From Spongiihabitans sp963422685 (lineage in GTDB: Bacteria > Pseudomonadota > Gammaproteobacteria > Arenicellales > Poriferihabitantaceae), in NCBI GenBank assembly GCA_963422685.1, contig OY730442.1:930001-994000 (forward strand): a DNA stretch of 64,000 nucleotides, given 5' to 3'. The notes beneath the pieces are model-generated. The model worked only from the letters and a program-made list of their open reading frames with translations. It had not been told where the DNA came from and ran no database searches. Shown one piece after another: positions 44,904-52,805 of the stretch. A program made the position numbers and the translations under genes. Within the stretch, counting starts at the first letter, position 1, and every line of letters begins with the position of its first letter.

Positions 44904-45680
44904 TCAGGATTTTGCTGCCGGATCATTCCATTGTTTGACCCACTGTTTGACGCAAGACTCGGCCTTCTGACCAAGTGAATCGCGGCTGCAAGTGGCGGGT
45001 ATCGACTGAAAAACCTGGATGCTGGCAACGATTCCCGGGCCGCACACCGTTCTCCACAGGCTGGCCAGGAAACTGAGATTGCCATGCCAGCTCATGCGGT
45101 CAACCCGTTGTCCGCATTTATCCACGTAGCGAATTGCCACTGGCTGAATCATTGCGTCGCTGTCAATGGCGGATTGGAACAAACGTGGCTGGAATCGAGT
45201 AACAGCCGAGCCGTCGGTGGTTCGGCCTTCGGGAAAAATCAAAACCGACTGATTGCGGCGCAGCGAATCGGCAATTTCTTTTACCGCAGCCCTGGACCCT
45301 TTTCCCCTTTCGATAAATAAAGTACCGGCTTTTTTTATGATCCAACCCAATATGGGCCAGCGGGCAATCTCGCTTCTGGCCAGAAAAACCACCGGGAACC
45401 TGCTGCCAATTACTGAAATATCCAGCCAGGATACGTGATTGCAAACCACCAGCGCTCCCGGCTTGTGTTTTTCCGCATTAAATCGACAGTCTACGCCAAC
45501 AATTCTGGTCACACAAAAGTGCCAGACGGTGGCCAGTTTTAAGTAAGTCCTGGTGGAGAGGAGCCCGGAAAAGCTCCCGGCCAGCACTCCTGCCAGAGCC
45601 AATACCACAAGCACAAGTATTCTAGCCAGGCCAATTACTCCATACAGGATTGTGCTATCACCGATGCGACAAGTGCTCAC
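44904..45680 (-). CDS. lysophospholipid/1-acylglycerol-3-phosphate acyltransferase (PlsC type)
   Basis: The 258-aa membrane enzyme has an N-terminal hydrophobic region (LVVLALAGVLAGSFSGLL), the catalytic H(x)4D motif as NHVSWLD, and the glycerophosphate-binding FPEGRTTDG. A C-terminal domain follows. It would add the second acyl chain in phosphatidic acid synthesis or modify another acyl acceptor; the sequence does not tell which. It sits between hslU and rpoH without clear functional linkage. Confidence 0.85.
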   Translation of the reverse strand: MSTCRIGDSTILYGVIGLARILVLVVLALAGVLAGSFSGLLSTRTYLKLATVWHFCVTRIVGVDCRFNAEKHKPGALVVCNHVSWLDISVIGSRFPVVFLARSEIARWPILGWIIKKAGTLFIERGKGSRAAVKEIADSLRRNQSVLIFPEGRTTDGSAVTRFQPRLFQSAIDSDAMIQPVAIRYVDKCGQRVDRMSWHGNLSFLASLWRTVCGPGIVASIQVFQSIPATCSRDSLGQKAESCVKQWVKQWNDPAAKS

Positions 45681-45691
45681 TGGCCATGCAC

Positions 45692-47014
45692 TTATAATAT
45701 ATATCGCGATAAATCCTGGTCGTCTGCCAGATCTTGTAAATAATGATCGACATATTCAACATCCACTGTCACTTTTTGCCCGGATTTGTCTGCCGCCTCG
45801 AAAGAAATCGTTTCGAGCAGTCTTTCCATAACCGTATGCAGCCGTCGGGCTCCGATATTTTCCGTCTGTTCGTTGACCTGCCAGGCGACTTCAGCAATAC
45901 GCTTTATACCGTCATCGGTAAACTTAAGCTCCACCCCTTCGGTGCCCAGCAGCCCGTGATATTGTTCGGTAAGCGAGGCATCCGGCTCGGTCAATATGCG
46001 CACAAAGTCATCACTGGTCAACGCTTTCAATTCGACCCGAATCGGCAATCGGCCCTGTAGTTCCGGGATTAAATCCGACGGCTTCGCCAACTGGAAGGCA
46101 CCCGATGCCATAAATAAAATATGGTCCGTTTTAACCATGCCGTATTTGGTTGAAACGGTAGATCCTTCAACTAATGGCAGCAGGTCGCGCTGCACCCCTT
46201 CGCGAGAAATGTCAGCCCCGCCATGCCCCTGGGAAGATCGACTCACGATTTTGTCAATTTCATCCAGAAATACGATGCCATTCTGCTCCACATTCTCCAG
46301 CGCCCGGGTCTTGATTTCTTCTTCGTTTATGAGTTTGGACGCTTCCTCTTCAGTCAGAATTCTCAGCGCCTCCCCAACCCTGGCTTTGCGCAGTTTCTTC
46401 TGTTGGCCACCCATATTTTGAAACATGCCCTGAAGTTGATTGGTCATTTCTTCCATTCCCGGAGGCGCCATAATTTCCACGCCGATCAATGTATTGCTCA
46501 CTTCGATTTCAATTTCTTTATGATCCAGTTTCCCCTCTCTGAGCAGTTTGCGGAACCGCTGCCGCCCAGCGTTGTCCGCATCCGCCGGTTCGCCCCGGGC
46601 CGGCGGCAGCAGGATGTCGAGTATTTTCTCTTCTGCATCATCTTCGGCACGGGATTTTACTTTTTCCACCGCTTGCTCCCGGGTCATCTTCAGTGACATA
46701 TCCATCAGGTCGCGAATGATCAAATCAACCTCCCGACCTACATATCCAACCTCCGTGAACTTGGTAGCTTCGACTTTAATAAATGGCGCTTTCGCCAGTT
46801 TGGCCAGTCGTCGCGCAATTTCGGTTTTGCCGACGCCAGTGGGCCCAATCATCAAAATATTTTTCGGGGTGATTTCGGCCCGCAGGCCATGCTCAATCTG
46901 CATCCTTCTCCAGCGATTACGCAGGGCGATGGCCACGGCCCGTTTGGCTTCTTTCTGTCCGATTATATGCTTGTCCAGCTCTTCGACAATTTCCCTGGGG
47001 GTCATTTCGGTCAT
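45692..47014 (-). CDS. hslU: ATP-dependent protease ATPase subunit HslU
   Basis: The 440-aa AAA+ unfoldase has Walker A GPTGVGKTE, the pore-loop tail EATKFTEVGYVGREVD, Walker B IVFLDEIDKIV with arginine finger region, and a C-terminus DDQDLSRYIL that docks into HslV. It forms the HslVU protease in the cytoplasm. It follows hslV by 18 nt, so the two are co-expressed. Confidence 0.96.
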   Translation of the reverse strand: MTEMTPREIVEELDKHIIGQKEAKRAVAIALRNRWRRMQIEHGLRAEITPKNILMIGPTGVGKTEIARRLAKLAKAPFIKVEATKFTEVGYVGREVDLIIRDLMDMSLKMTREQAVEKVKSRAEDDAEEKILDILLPPARGEPADADNAGRQRFRKLLREGKLDHKEIEIEVSNTLIGVEIMAPPGMEEMTNQLQGMFQNMGGQQKKLRKARVGEALRILTEEEASKLINEEEIKTRALENVEQNGIVFLDEIDKIVSRSSQGHGGADISREGVQRDLLPLVEGSTVSTKYGMVKTDHILFMASGAFQLAKPSDLIPELQGRLPIRVELKALTSDDFVRILTEPDASLTEQYHGLLGTEGVELKFTDDGIKRIAEVAWQVNEQTENIGARRLHTVMERLLETISFEAADKSGQKVTVDVEYVDHYLQDLADDQDLSRYIL

Positions 47015-47032
47015 CTATCTATCGCCCTTAAA

Positions 47033-47581
47033 CTATATTTCATTTGATTCCAGGCACTCAATGGTCAAATGATCATTGGTGTATATGCAAATTTTTCCGG
47101 CTATCCCCAGACTTTTTTCAACAATATCTTTGGCCGACAATTCAGTGTTTTCGGCGAGGGCCAGGGCGGCGGACTTGGCATAATCCCCACCGGAGCCGAT
47201 GGCCATAACCCCTTGTTCAGGCTCAATCACATCGCCATTGCCGGAAATGATCAATGACGCCTGTTTGTCAGCCACTGCGAGTAATGCTTCCAACCGGCGA
47301 AGCATTCGGTCAGTACGCCAGTCTTTGGCCAGCTCCACCGCAGCACGCACCAAATGTCCCTGATGTTTTTCCAGCTTTCCTTCGAAGCGCTCAAACAGGG
47401 TGAACGCATCGGCGGTGCCGCCAGCGAAGCCTGCCAGCACCCGGCCGTGATGCAAACGACGTACCTTTTTGGCATTGCCCTTGATCATGGTATTGCCAAT
47501 GGAAACCTGGCCGTCTCCACCGATAACCACCTGGCTACCTCTTCGAACCGATAATATTGTGGTTCCTGTGAATTGCTTCAT
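47033..47581 (-). CDS. hslV: ATP-dependent protease peptidase subunit HslV
   Basis: The 182-aa proteasome-like peptidase has the active threonine in MKQFTGTTILSVRRG after processing of a short N-terminal stretch; the longer upstream frame (TTG at 47620) is not needed. Core elements: VVIGGDGQVSIGN, GFAGGTADAFTLFERFE and RRLEALLAVADKQ. The sigma-70-like promoter TTGCAC-18-TATACT (47591-47620) places transcription within a few bases of the ATG, with no Shine-Dalgarno. Genes sspB and sspA lie upstream. Confidence 0.95.
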   Translation of the reverse strand: MKQFTGTTILSVRRGSQVVIGGDGQVSIGNTMIKGNAKKVRRLHHGRVLAGFAGGTADAFTLFERFEGKLEKHQGHLVRAAVELAKDWRTDRMLRRLEALLAVADKQASLIISGNGDVIEPEQGVMAIGSGGDYAKSAALALAENTELSAKDIVEKSLGIAGKICIYTNDHLTIECLESNEI

Positions 47582-47590
47582 CGTGTTTTT

Positions 47591-47620
47591 AGTATAAGTG
47601 GGCCACGCAGTCCTGTGCAA
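47591..47620 (-). promoter_or_regulatory. candidate promoter of hslVU
   Basis: On the minus strand, TTGCAC (47615-47620) and TATACT (47591-47596) are separated by 18 bp. The -10 lies 9 nt before the hslV ATG, so transcription would start about at the start codon. The long coding frame upstream of this ATG is occupied by the promoter. Confidence 0.5.
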
Positions 47621-47666
47621 TGCGGGCTAAACTGCAATCACCCGGCGGTGGCGTTAATCAGGAAAT

Positions 47667-48143
47667 TTATTTCACCAGCTTCAAATGAGATGTGGATTGT
47701 CTTTTTTTGGCAGCCTTCGAATCTGAAACTTTTTTGGACGTATTCTTTTTCGCCCCGGTTGTGTTTTTTGGTGGCGTATTTCCATAGCCGTCATCCTGAA
47801 ATACGATCCCCTGACCATTCTCGCGGGCATAAATTGCCAAAACTGCGGAGATCGGTGCCGCAATCTCCAGCGGTTTGCCAGAAAACCGTGCGGAACACCA
47901 TAACAACTCATTGCTAATATCCAGCCCGGATACAGAGCGGGGGTGGATATTCAGGACAAACCGGTTTTCTTTAACGTACCGCCCGGGTATCACATCCGCA
48001 TTGTCTGTTGAAATCAATACATGCGGCGTCAACCCGTTGTCCAGCGCCCATTCATAGATTGCGCGCATCAGATAAGGTTTGGTGGTGCCTGACGGGGCCT
48101 GATCCTTGCCGCCACTGCTGTCGGATATTCGCATTGTTATCAA
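47667..48143 (-). CDS. sspB: ClpXP protease specificity-enhancing factor SspB
   Basis: The 158-aa adaptor has the SspB fold motifs KPYLMRAIYEWALDNGLTPH, VLNIHPRSVSGLDISNELL and SARFSGKPLEIAAPISAVLA. A lysine- and serine-rich flexible C-terminus ends in LKLVK, the peptide that contacts ClpX. It delivers ssrA-tagged proteins to ClpXP. It is adjacent to sspA as in many gammaproteobacteria. Confidence 0.93.
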   Translation of the reverse strand: MITMRISDSSGGKDQAPSGTTKPYLMRAIYEWALDNGLTPHVLISTDNADVIPGRYVKENRFVLNIHPRSVSGLDISNELLWCSARFSGKPLEIAAPISAVLAIYARENGQGIVFQDDGYGNTPPKNTTGAKKNTSKKVSDSKAAKKRQSTSHLKLVK

Positions 48144-48175
48144 TCCAGACAGTCAATCATGGCGAACCCGGGGGT

Positions 48176-48817
48176 TTAGCGCAGAGCAATTTCCTGCACG
48201 CTTAAGCTGTCATGGAACGTCGAACGTTTAAACAGGCGTTCACCATATTCAATCAGCGGTCTTGCCTGTCCCGGCAGCTCCAGGCCCAGTGTGGGCAGGC
48301 GCCAAAGCAATGGCGCAAAGTAGGCATCCACCAGGGTATAGTCCGTACCGAGAAAGTACGGCTGATGAACCAGTATGGGCGATAATGCCACCAACCCGTC
48401 GTGCAGGCTTTTTTTCAAAGCCGCAGGCAGTGCAGACCTGGTTGTCTCATGTAAGTCACAAAGTGGCTTTAACCAGTCCCGGGTTAAGCGGGAAACGGTC
48501 AAGCGGGTTTTGGCCCGGGTTATGGGATCAACCGGCATCAACGGCGGATGTGGAAACCGTTCATCCAGATATTCAATGATCACCCACATATCATAAAGCG
48601 CCACATCCCGGTCAATCAGGGTAGGTGTCTCGCCGTAAGGATTGTATTCGCCAATTTTTGACGGGTGGTCGCTGACAGATATATATTCCACTGCAAAATC
48701 GATGTCCTTTTCCAGCAGCACAATCCGGCAGCAGTGACTCAATACATCAAGCGAACCCGACAATAACGTCATCGCGGGACGCCTGTCCGTTAGGGATGGA
48801 TTCAAATCCATTCTCAT
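48176..48817 (-). CDS. sspA: stringent starvation protein A
   Basis: The 213-aa protein has a glutathione S-transferase-like fold with the SspA pattern: MTLLSGSLDVLSHCCRIVLL, NPYGETPTLIDRDVALYDMW and a C-terminal helical region. The catalytic residues of true GSTs are not expected. SspA binds RNA polymerase and affects stationary-phase and acid-stress gene expression. It lies between petC and sspB, the normal position. Confidence 0.93.
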   Translation of the reverse strand: MRMDLNPSLTDRRPAMTLLSGSLDVLSHCCRIVLLEKDIDFAVEYISVSDHPSKIGEYNPYGETPTLIDRDVALYDMWVIIEYLDERFPHPPLMPVDPITRAKTRLTVSRLTRDWLKPLCDLHETTRSALPAALKKSLHDGLVALSPILVHQPYFLGTDYTLVDAYFAPLLWRLPTLGLELPGQARPLIEYGERLFKRSTFHDSLSVQEIALR

Positions 48818-48869
48818 TCAGGCAATTGTCTGGTGGCGGATGGATGGAAGCAAATATACAAAAGCAAGT

Positions 48870-49631
48870 TTAATTATCACCGATATTCGCGTGAACGTCC
48901 CGCCAATACTCTTTTTTGAGCATAAAAGCCAGCGTACCCAGAATGGCCAGAAACAGCATGGTCCACATACCATATTTAATCCGAACCATGCGCGCCGGCT
49001 CAGCCATGTAGTACAGAAAATTAGTCAAGTCGCGCATCGCATGATCAAACTCATCCGCGTCCATTTTTCCTGCTGTGACCAATGTGAAACCATCAAAAAC
49101 TTCCTGGCTGTTACCGTCATGGTCGGTCTGTGTTGTAAACACCGCTTTCTGGATTCCTTGCAGTTCGTACAGGGCATGGGGCATTGCGACATTTGGAAAT
49201 CGCCGATTATTCCAGCCAGTGGCTGTACTCTCGTCCCAATAAAAAGAAGTCAAATAGCCGTACAACCAGTCTGGACCACGCAGTTTGCCGATTAGGGAAA
49301 GGTCTGGAGGTGCAACCCCGAACCAGGATTCACCCGCTTCTCTGGTCATGGTAGTGGTCATGGCATCGCCGATTTTTCCGCCAGTGAAAATCATGTTTTC
49401 TTCCACCAGATGCTCGGGAATTTTCAAATCGGCGGCCATGCGGTTGTAACGCATATATTGCGCGCTATGGCACGACATGCAATAGTTTACAAACAGCCGG
49501 GCACCGTTTTGCAATGAAACTTTGTCTTTCAGGGAAACTTCCACACGGGGCCAGGTGCCGCCGGATTCAGATGCAGCCAATGCCGGCATGGGACTGACAG
49601 CCAAAGCAAACATCAGGATCAGTTTTTTCAT
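48870..49631 (-). CDS. petC: ubiquinol-cytochrome c reductase, cytochrome c1 subunit
   Basis: The 253-aa protein has a signal peptide (LILMFALAVSPMPALAA), the c-type heme site CMSCHSAQ, and the Met ligand region downstream. A C-terminal membrane anchor is MVRIKYGMWTMLFLAILGTLAF. It hands electrons from the Rieske protein to soluble cytochromes. It overlaps petB by 4 nt. Confidence 0.95.
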   Translation of the reverse strand: MKKLILMFALAVSPMPALAASESGGTWPRVEVSLKDKVSLQNGARLFVNYCMSCHSAQYMRYNRMAADLKIPEHLVEENMIFTGGKIGDAMTTTMTREAGESWFGVAPPDLSLIGKLRGPDWLYGYLTSFYWDESTATGWNNRRFPNVAMPHALYELQGIQKAVFTTQTDHDGNSQEVFDGFTLVTAGKMDADEFDHAMRDLTNFLYYMAEPARMVRIKYGMWTMLFLAILGTLAFMLKKEYWRDVHANIGDN

Positions 49632-50857
49632 TCGGTAACTCTCTCGGGTACGGGCCGGGTTTTATCCATTTTGCTGTAAATCGGCATGAGCAGGAAAAAT
49701 GCAAAATAGGTCGCGGTAAAAATTTGCGCAAGCAGTGTTTTCACGCCCCCTGGCGGCTGCGTACCCAAGTATCCCAGCACCACGAAGGACACCACGAAAA
49801 GGCCCAGCCAGATTTTGAACATCCAGCCTTTGTAGCGAATGGATTTGACCGGGCTGCGGTCCAGCCAAGGCAAAAAGAAAAAAACCGCGATTGAACCAAA
49901 CATTGCCAGCACCCCCCAAATCTGGGTGCCCGCAAAACTGGGTATGGCACGCAAAATAGCGTAGTACGGCGTGAAATACCAAACCGGTGCGATATGCTCG
50001 GGGGTTTTTAGTGGGTTGGCCGGCTCGTAGTTAGGTTGTTCCAGAAAGTAACCGCCCATTTCTGGTACGAAGAATACGATGGCAAAGAAAACGGCCATGA
50101 ATACCACCGTGCCCATAATGTCCTTGACTGTGTAATAGGGATGAAAAGGAATGCTGTCTGTGGGCGCGTCTGCACTCCAGTCATTTCCCTTGGGCCCGTG
50201 TTTGATTTCGATACCGTCCGGGTTGTTTGATCCCACTTTGTGCAGCGCCACAATATGCAGAAAAACCAGGCCTACCAGAATAAACGGGATAAGGTAGTGA
50301 AAGGCATAAAACCGGTTCAGGGTAATGTCGGAAATAACGTAATCGCCGCGAATCCATTCGGACAGTGCGGCGCCGATAAAGGGCAGAGTTTCAAATAAAT
50401 TGACGATTACCTGGGCGCCCCAGAAGGACATCTGTCCCCAGGGCAGCAAATAACCGAAAAAGGCGGTGGCCATCATGGCCAGGAAAATCACCATGCCGAA
50501 AATCCAGATTAACTCCCTGGGGTTGCGGTACGACCCGTACAACAGCCCGCGAAACATATGCAGATAGATCACCACGAAAAACAACGACGCGCCGGTTGAG
50601 TGCATATAACGCACAAACCAGCCGCCCCAGACATCGCGCATGATGTACTCCACCGAGGCGAAAGCCAACTCCGCATCTGGCTTGTAATTCATCGCCAGCA
50701 AAACACCGGTAATGATCTGCAGGAACAGAACCAGCAGCGCCAGACTGCCAAAAAAGTACCAGAAATTAAAGTTTTTAGGCGCGTAGTATTCGGTCAAATG
50801 CTCCCGCGTGACTTTGGTAGCCGGGAATCTGCGGTCCAGCCAGGTCATAAAACTCAT
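49628..50857 (-). CDS. petB: ubiquinol-cytochrome c reductase, cytochrome b subunit
   Basis: The 409-aa membrane subunit has the heme-ligating histidines in RYMHSTGASLFFVVIYLHMF and HYLIPFILVGLVFLHIVALH, a quinol site PEW-like segment at HIAPVWYFTPYYAILRAIP, and eight hydrophobic segments. Its length is fused b type, like other proteobacterial cytochrome b. Overlap of 4 nt with petA and petC indicates one operon. Confidence 0.96.
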   Translation of the reverse strand: MSFMTWLDRRFPATKVTREHLTEYYAPKNFNFWYFFGSLALLVLFLQIITGVLLAMNYKPDAELAFASVEYIMRDVWGGWFVRYMHSTGASLFFVVIYLHMFRGLLYGSYRNPRELIWIFGMVIFLAMMATAFFGYLLPWGQMSFWGAQVIVNLFETLPFIGAALSEWIRGDYVISDITLNRFYAFHYLIPFILVGLVFLHIVALHKVGSNNPDGIEIKHGPKGNDWSADAPTDSIPFHPYYTVKDIMGTVVFMAVFFAIVFFVPEMGGYFLEQPNYEPANPLKTPEHIAPVWYFTPYYAILRAIPSFAGTQIWGVLAMFGSIAVFFFLPWLDRSPVKSIRYKGWMFKIWLGLFVVSFVVLGYLGTQPPGGVKTLLAQIFTATYFAFFLLMPIYSKMDKTRPVPERVTE

Positions 50858-51450
50858 GCGGCCACCTCTTCATCGTCACCGATTAGCAGGACATTGTCCG
50901 ATAAATACTGATGCGGTGGGACCACCAGGTTGGACGGGGCCGGCACGCCGCTGTATACCCGGCCGGCCAGATCAAACTTTGAACCATGGCAGGCGCACAA
51001 AAACCCGCCTTTCCAGTTATCGTCGAATGACACTACGCCCATTTCAGGCTGGTATTTTGGCGAGCAGCCAAGGTGGGTGCATATCCCGACCAGCACCAAC
51101 ACTTCCTGTTTAATTGAGCGATGCAGGTTTTTGGCGTATTCTGGCTGCTGATCGTTTTGTGAATCCGGGTCAAGCAACCTGTCATTAAGGCCCGCCAGCA
51201 TTGCCAGTGTTTCGGCAGAGCGGCGGATTATCCACACTGGTTTGCCGCGCCATTTAACGATTAATTGTTGGCCGGATTCTAGTTTACTGATATCCACTTC
51301 CACTGGTGCGCCGGCCGCCCTGGCTTTTTCACTCGGACTCAGGCTGCCCGCAAACGGAACAGCCAAACCTGCAACACCTGCCATTCCAACGCCAGTTGTT
51401 GCTATGGTCAACAAGCGCCGCCGCTTGTTATCCACATGATTGTCAGTCAT
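50854..51450 (-). CDS. petA: ubiquinol-cytochrome c reductase, Rieske iron-sulfur subunit
   Basis: The 198-aa protein has an N-terminal membrane anchor with a Tat-like RRR motif (NKRRRLLTIATTGVGMAGVAG). The 2Fe-2S cluster is held by CTHLGCSP and CACHGSKFD, and the flexible neck is present. It moves electrons from quinol to cytochrome c1. Together with petB and petC it forms complex III. Confidence 0.96.
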   Translation of the reverse strand: MTDNHVDNKRRRLLTIATTGVGMAGVAGLAVPFAGSLSPSEKARAAGAPVEVDISKLESGQQLIVKWRGKPVWIIRRSAETLAMLAGLNDRLLDPDSQNDQQPEYAKNLHRSIKQEVLVLVGICTHLGCSPKYQPEMGVVSFDDNWKGGFLCACHGSKFDLAGRVYSGVPAPSNLVVPPHQYLSDNVLLIGDDEEVAA

Positions 51451-51553
51451 GCTCTAACCTCTGCAAATTAGGAAAATTATGCGAATTTTTCCGGGGAAAA
51501 GGCCACTGAATATGACCTGATTTCAGTATTTCCCGGGACCTGAAAAATCGCGG

Positions 51554-51562
51554 ATTATACCA
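51554..51562 (-). promoter_or_regulatory. extended -10 promoter element upstream of petABC
   Basis: On the minus strand TGGTATAAT (TATAAT at 51554-51559) forms an extended -10 hexamer about 105 bp before the petA start. No good -35 is seen, which is common for extended -10 promoters. Confidence 0.5.
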
Positions 51563-51662
51563 GAACGCTAAAATTGGAGTGGCAAATATCTTTTCACCGG
51601 TGCGCTGGACGGGCGCTTGATATGCTTTAATTGCCGCTCACTCACCCCGGGTCAAACCGCTG

Positions 51663-52478
51663 ATGAAAATAAAAAACAGCATCGCCGTGGTTACCGGCGC
51701 CACAGGTGGAATCGGTTATGCCACTGCCAGAAAGCTGGTGGAAAAAGGCGCAAGCAGAATCGCTGTTGTGGATTTATCCGAAAAATGCGCAGCAACGGCA
51801 CAAAAGCTGAATGATCTGGCCGGCAAGGAATGTGCCCTGGCGTTTCGTGGTGACGTCACCGATGTGAAATTTCGCAGGGCGGTATTTGGCTGCATGGCGG
51901 AGCGTTTTGGTTCGGTGCGAATTTGTGTACCGGCCGCCGGCATCGTGGCCGATTCCCTCGCGGTTAAACTGAATCGGGCAAGCGGTGAGGATGCGCTTTA
52001 TCCACAATCGACATTTGAAAAAATTCTCGACATTAATGTTGTCCACCCGGCGTACTGGGCGATGGAAACCATTGCCGGGATTGCCAGACTGCGCGGCCAG
52101 GCGGGTTTAACCAAATGGACTGCTGACGAAGCTGTCCAGGGGGCAATTATCTTCATCGGTTCGGTTTCATGCCGGGGCAATCGTGGCCAAATAGCCTACT
52201 CCGCAGCAAAATCAGCGTTGATTGGCATGGGTTCAACGCTGAATCTGGAGGGCCTGTTCCATGGCGTACAGACTAAAATCGTACATCCGGGGTTTGTGGA
52301 TACGCCGATGGTGAACGCCATCGACAGCGGTTATTTTGAACGCAACCTGAAACCCATGATTGGCCTGGGCCGGAAAATACAGCCGGATGAAATTGCCGCA
52401 ATAATATGCGCCATGATTGAAAACCCGGTGATCAGCGGTGAAGTGTGGGCCGATGCCGGCATGGTTCCATTTGCCTAA
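51663..52478 (+). CDS. short-chain dehydrogenase/reductase
   Basis: The 271-aa SDR has the NAD(P)-binding GATGGIGYA, the NNAG-equivalent PAAGIVADS, the catalytic S-Y-K triad in IGSVSCRGNRGQIAYSAAKS and a C-terminal substrate region. A VVDLSEKC-like acidic residue after strand 2 favours NAD(H). The substrate cannot be predicted. It reads away from petA and is 19 nt upstream of the phhB start, so it may share a transcript with that gene. Confidence 0.85.
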   Translation: MKIKNSIAVVTGATGGIGYATARKLVEKGASRIAVVDLSEKCAATAQKLNDLAGKECALAFRGDVTDVKFRRAVFGCMAERFGSVRICVPAAGIVADSLAVKLNRASGEDALYPQSTFEKILDINVVHPAYWAMETIAGIARLRGQAGLTKWTADEAVQGAIIFIGSVSCRGNRGQIAYSAAKSALIGMGSTLNLEGLFHGVQTKIVHPGFVDTPMVNAIDSGYFERNLKPMIGLGRKIQPDEIAAIICAMIENPVISGEVWADAGMVPFA

Positions 52479-52497
52479 ACTTTATTGGAGATTTGAG

Positions 52498-52800
52498 ATG
52501 AAACAACCACGATTAACCCTGCAAGAACTGAACACCCGACTGGAGGCGCTGAATTCAGAACTGGACAGCCCCTGGGAAATTATCGATCAGAAACTGCACA
52601 AAACCATTGTTCTGAAAAACTTCGTGCAGGCGATGGGGTTCATCACCCAGGCGGCGATAGTCGCGGAAAAGATGAATCATCATCCCGAGTGGAGCAACGT
52701 TTATAAATCAGTTGATGTCAATCTGACTACGCACGACAGCGGCGGCATTACCGCGCTGGATTTCGGGCTTGCAGTGGAGATGGAAAAAATCCTCGCCTGA
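52498..52800 (+). CDS. phhB: 4a-hydroxytetrahydrobiopterin dehydratase
   Basis: The 100-aa PCD/DCoH protein starts at ATG 52498, preceded by GGAG. The conserved active site is in AEKMNHHPEWSNVYKSVDVN with two His. It dehydrates carbinolamine to regenerate the biopterin cofactor, or acts as a moonlighting factor in organisms without phenylalanine hydroxylase. No phhA is nearby. Confidence 0.93.
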   Translation: MKQPRLTLQELNTRLEALNSELDSPWEIIDQKLHKTIVLKNFVQAMGFITQAAIVAEKMNHHPEWSNVYKSVDVNLTTHDSGGITALDFGLAVEMEKILA

Positions 52801-52805
52801 AGTGT

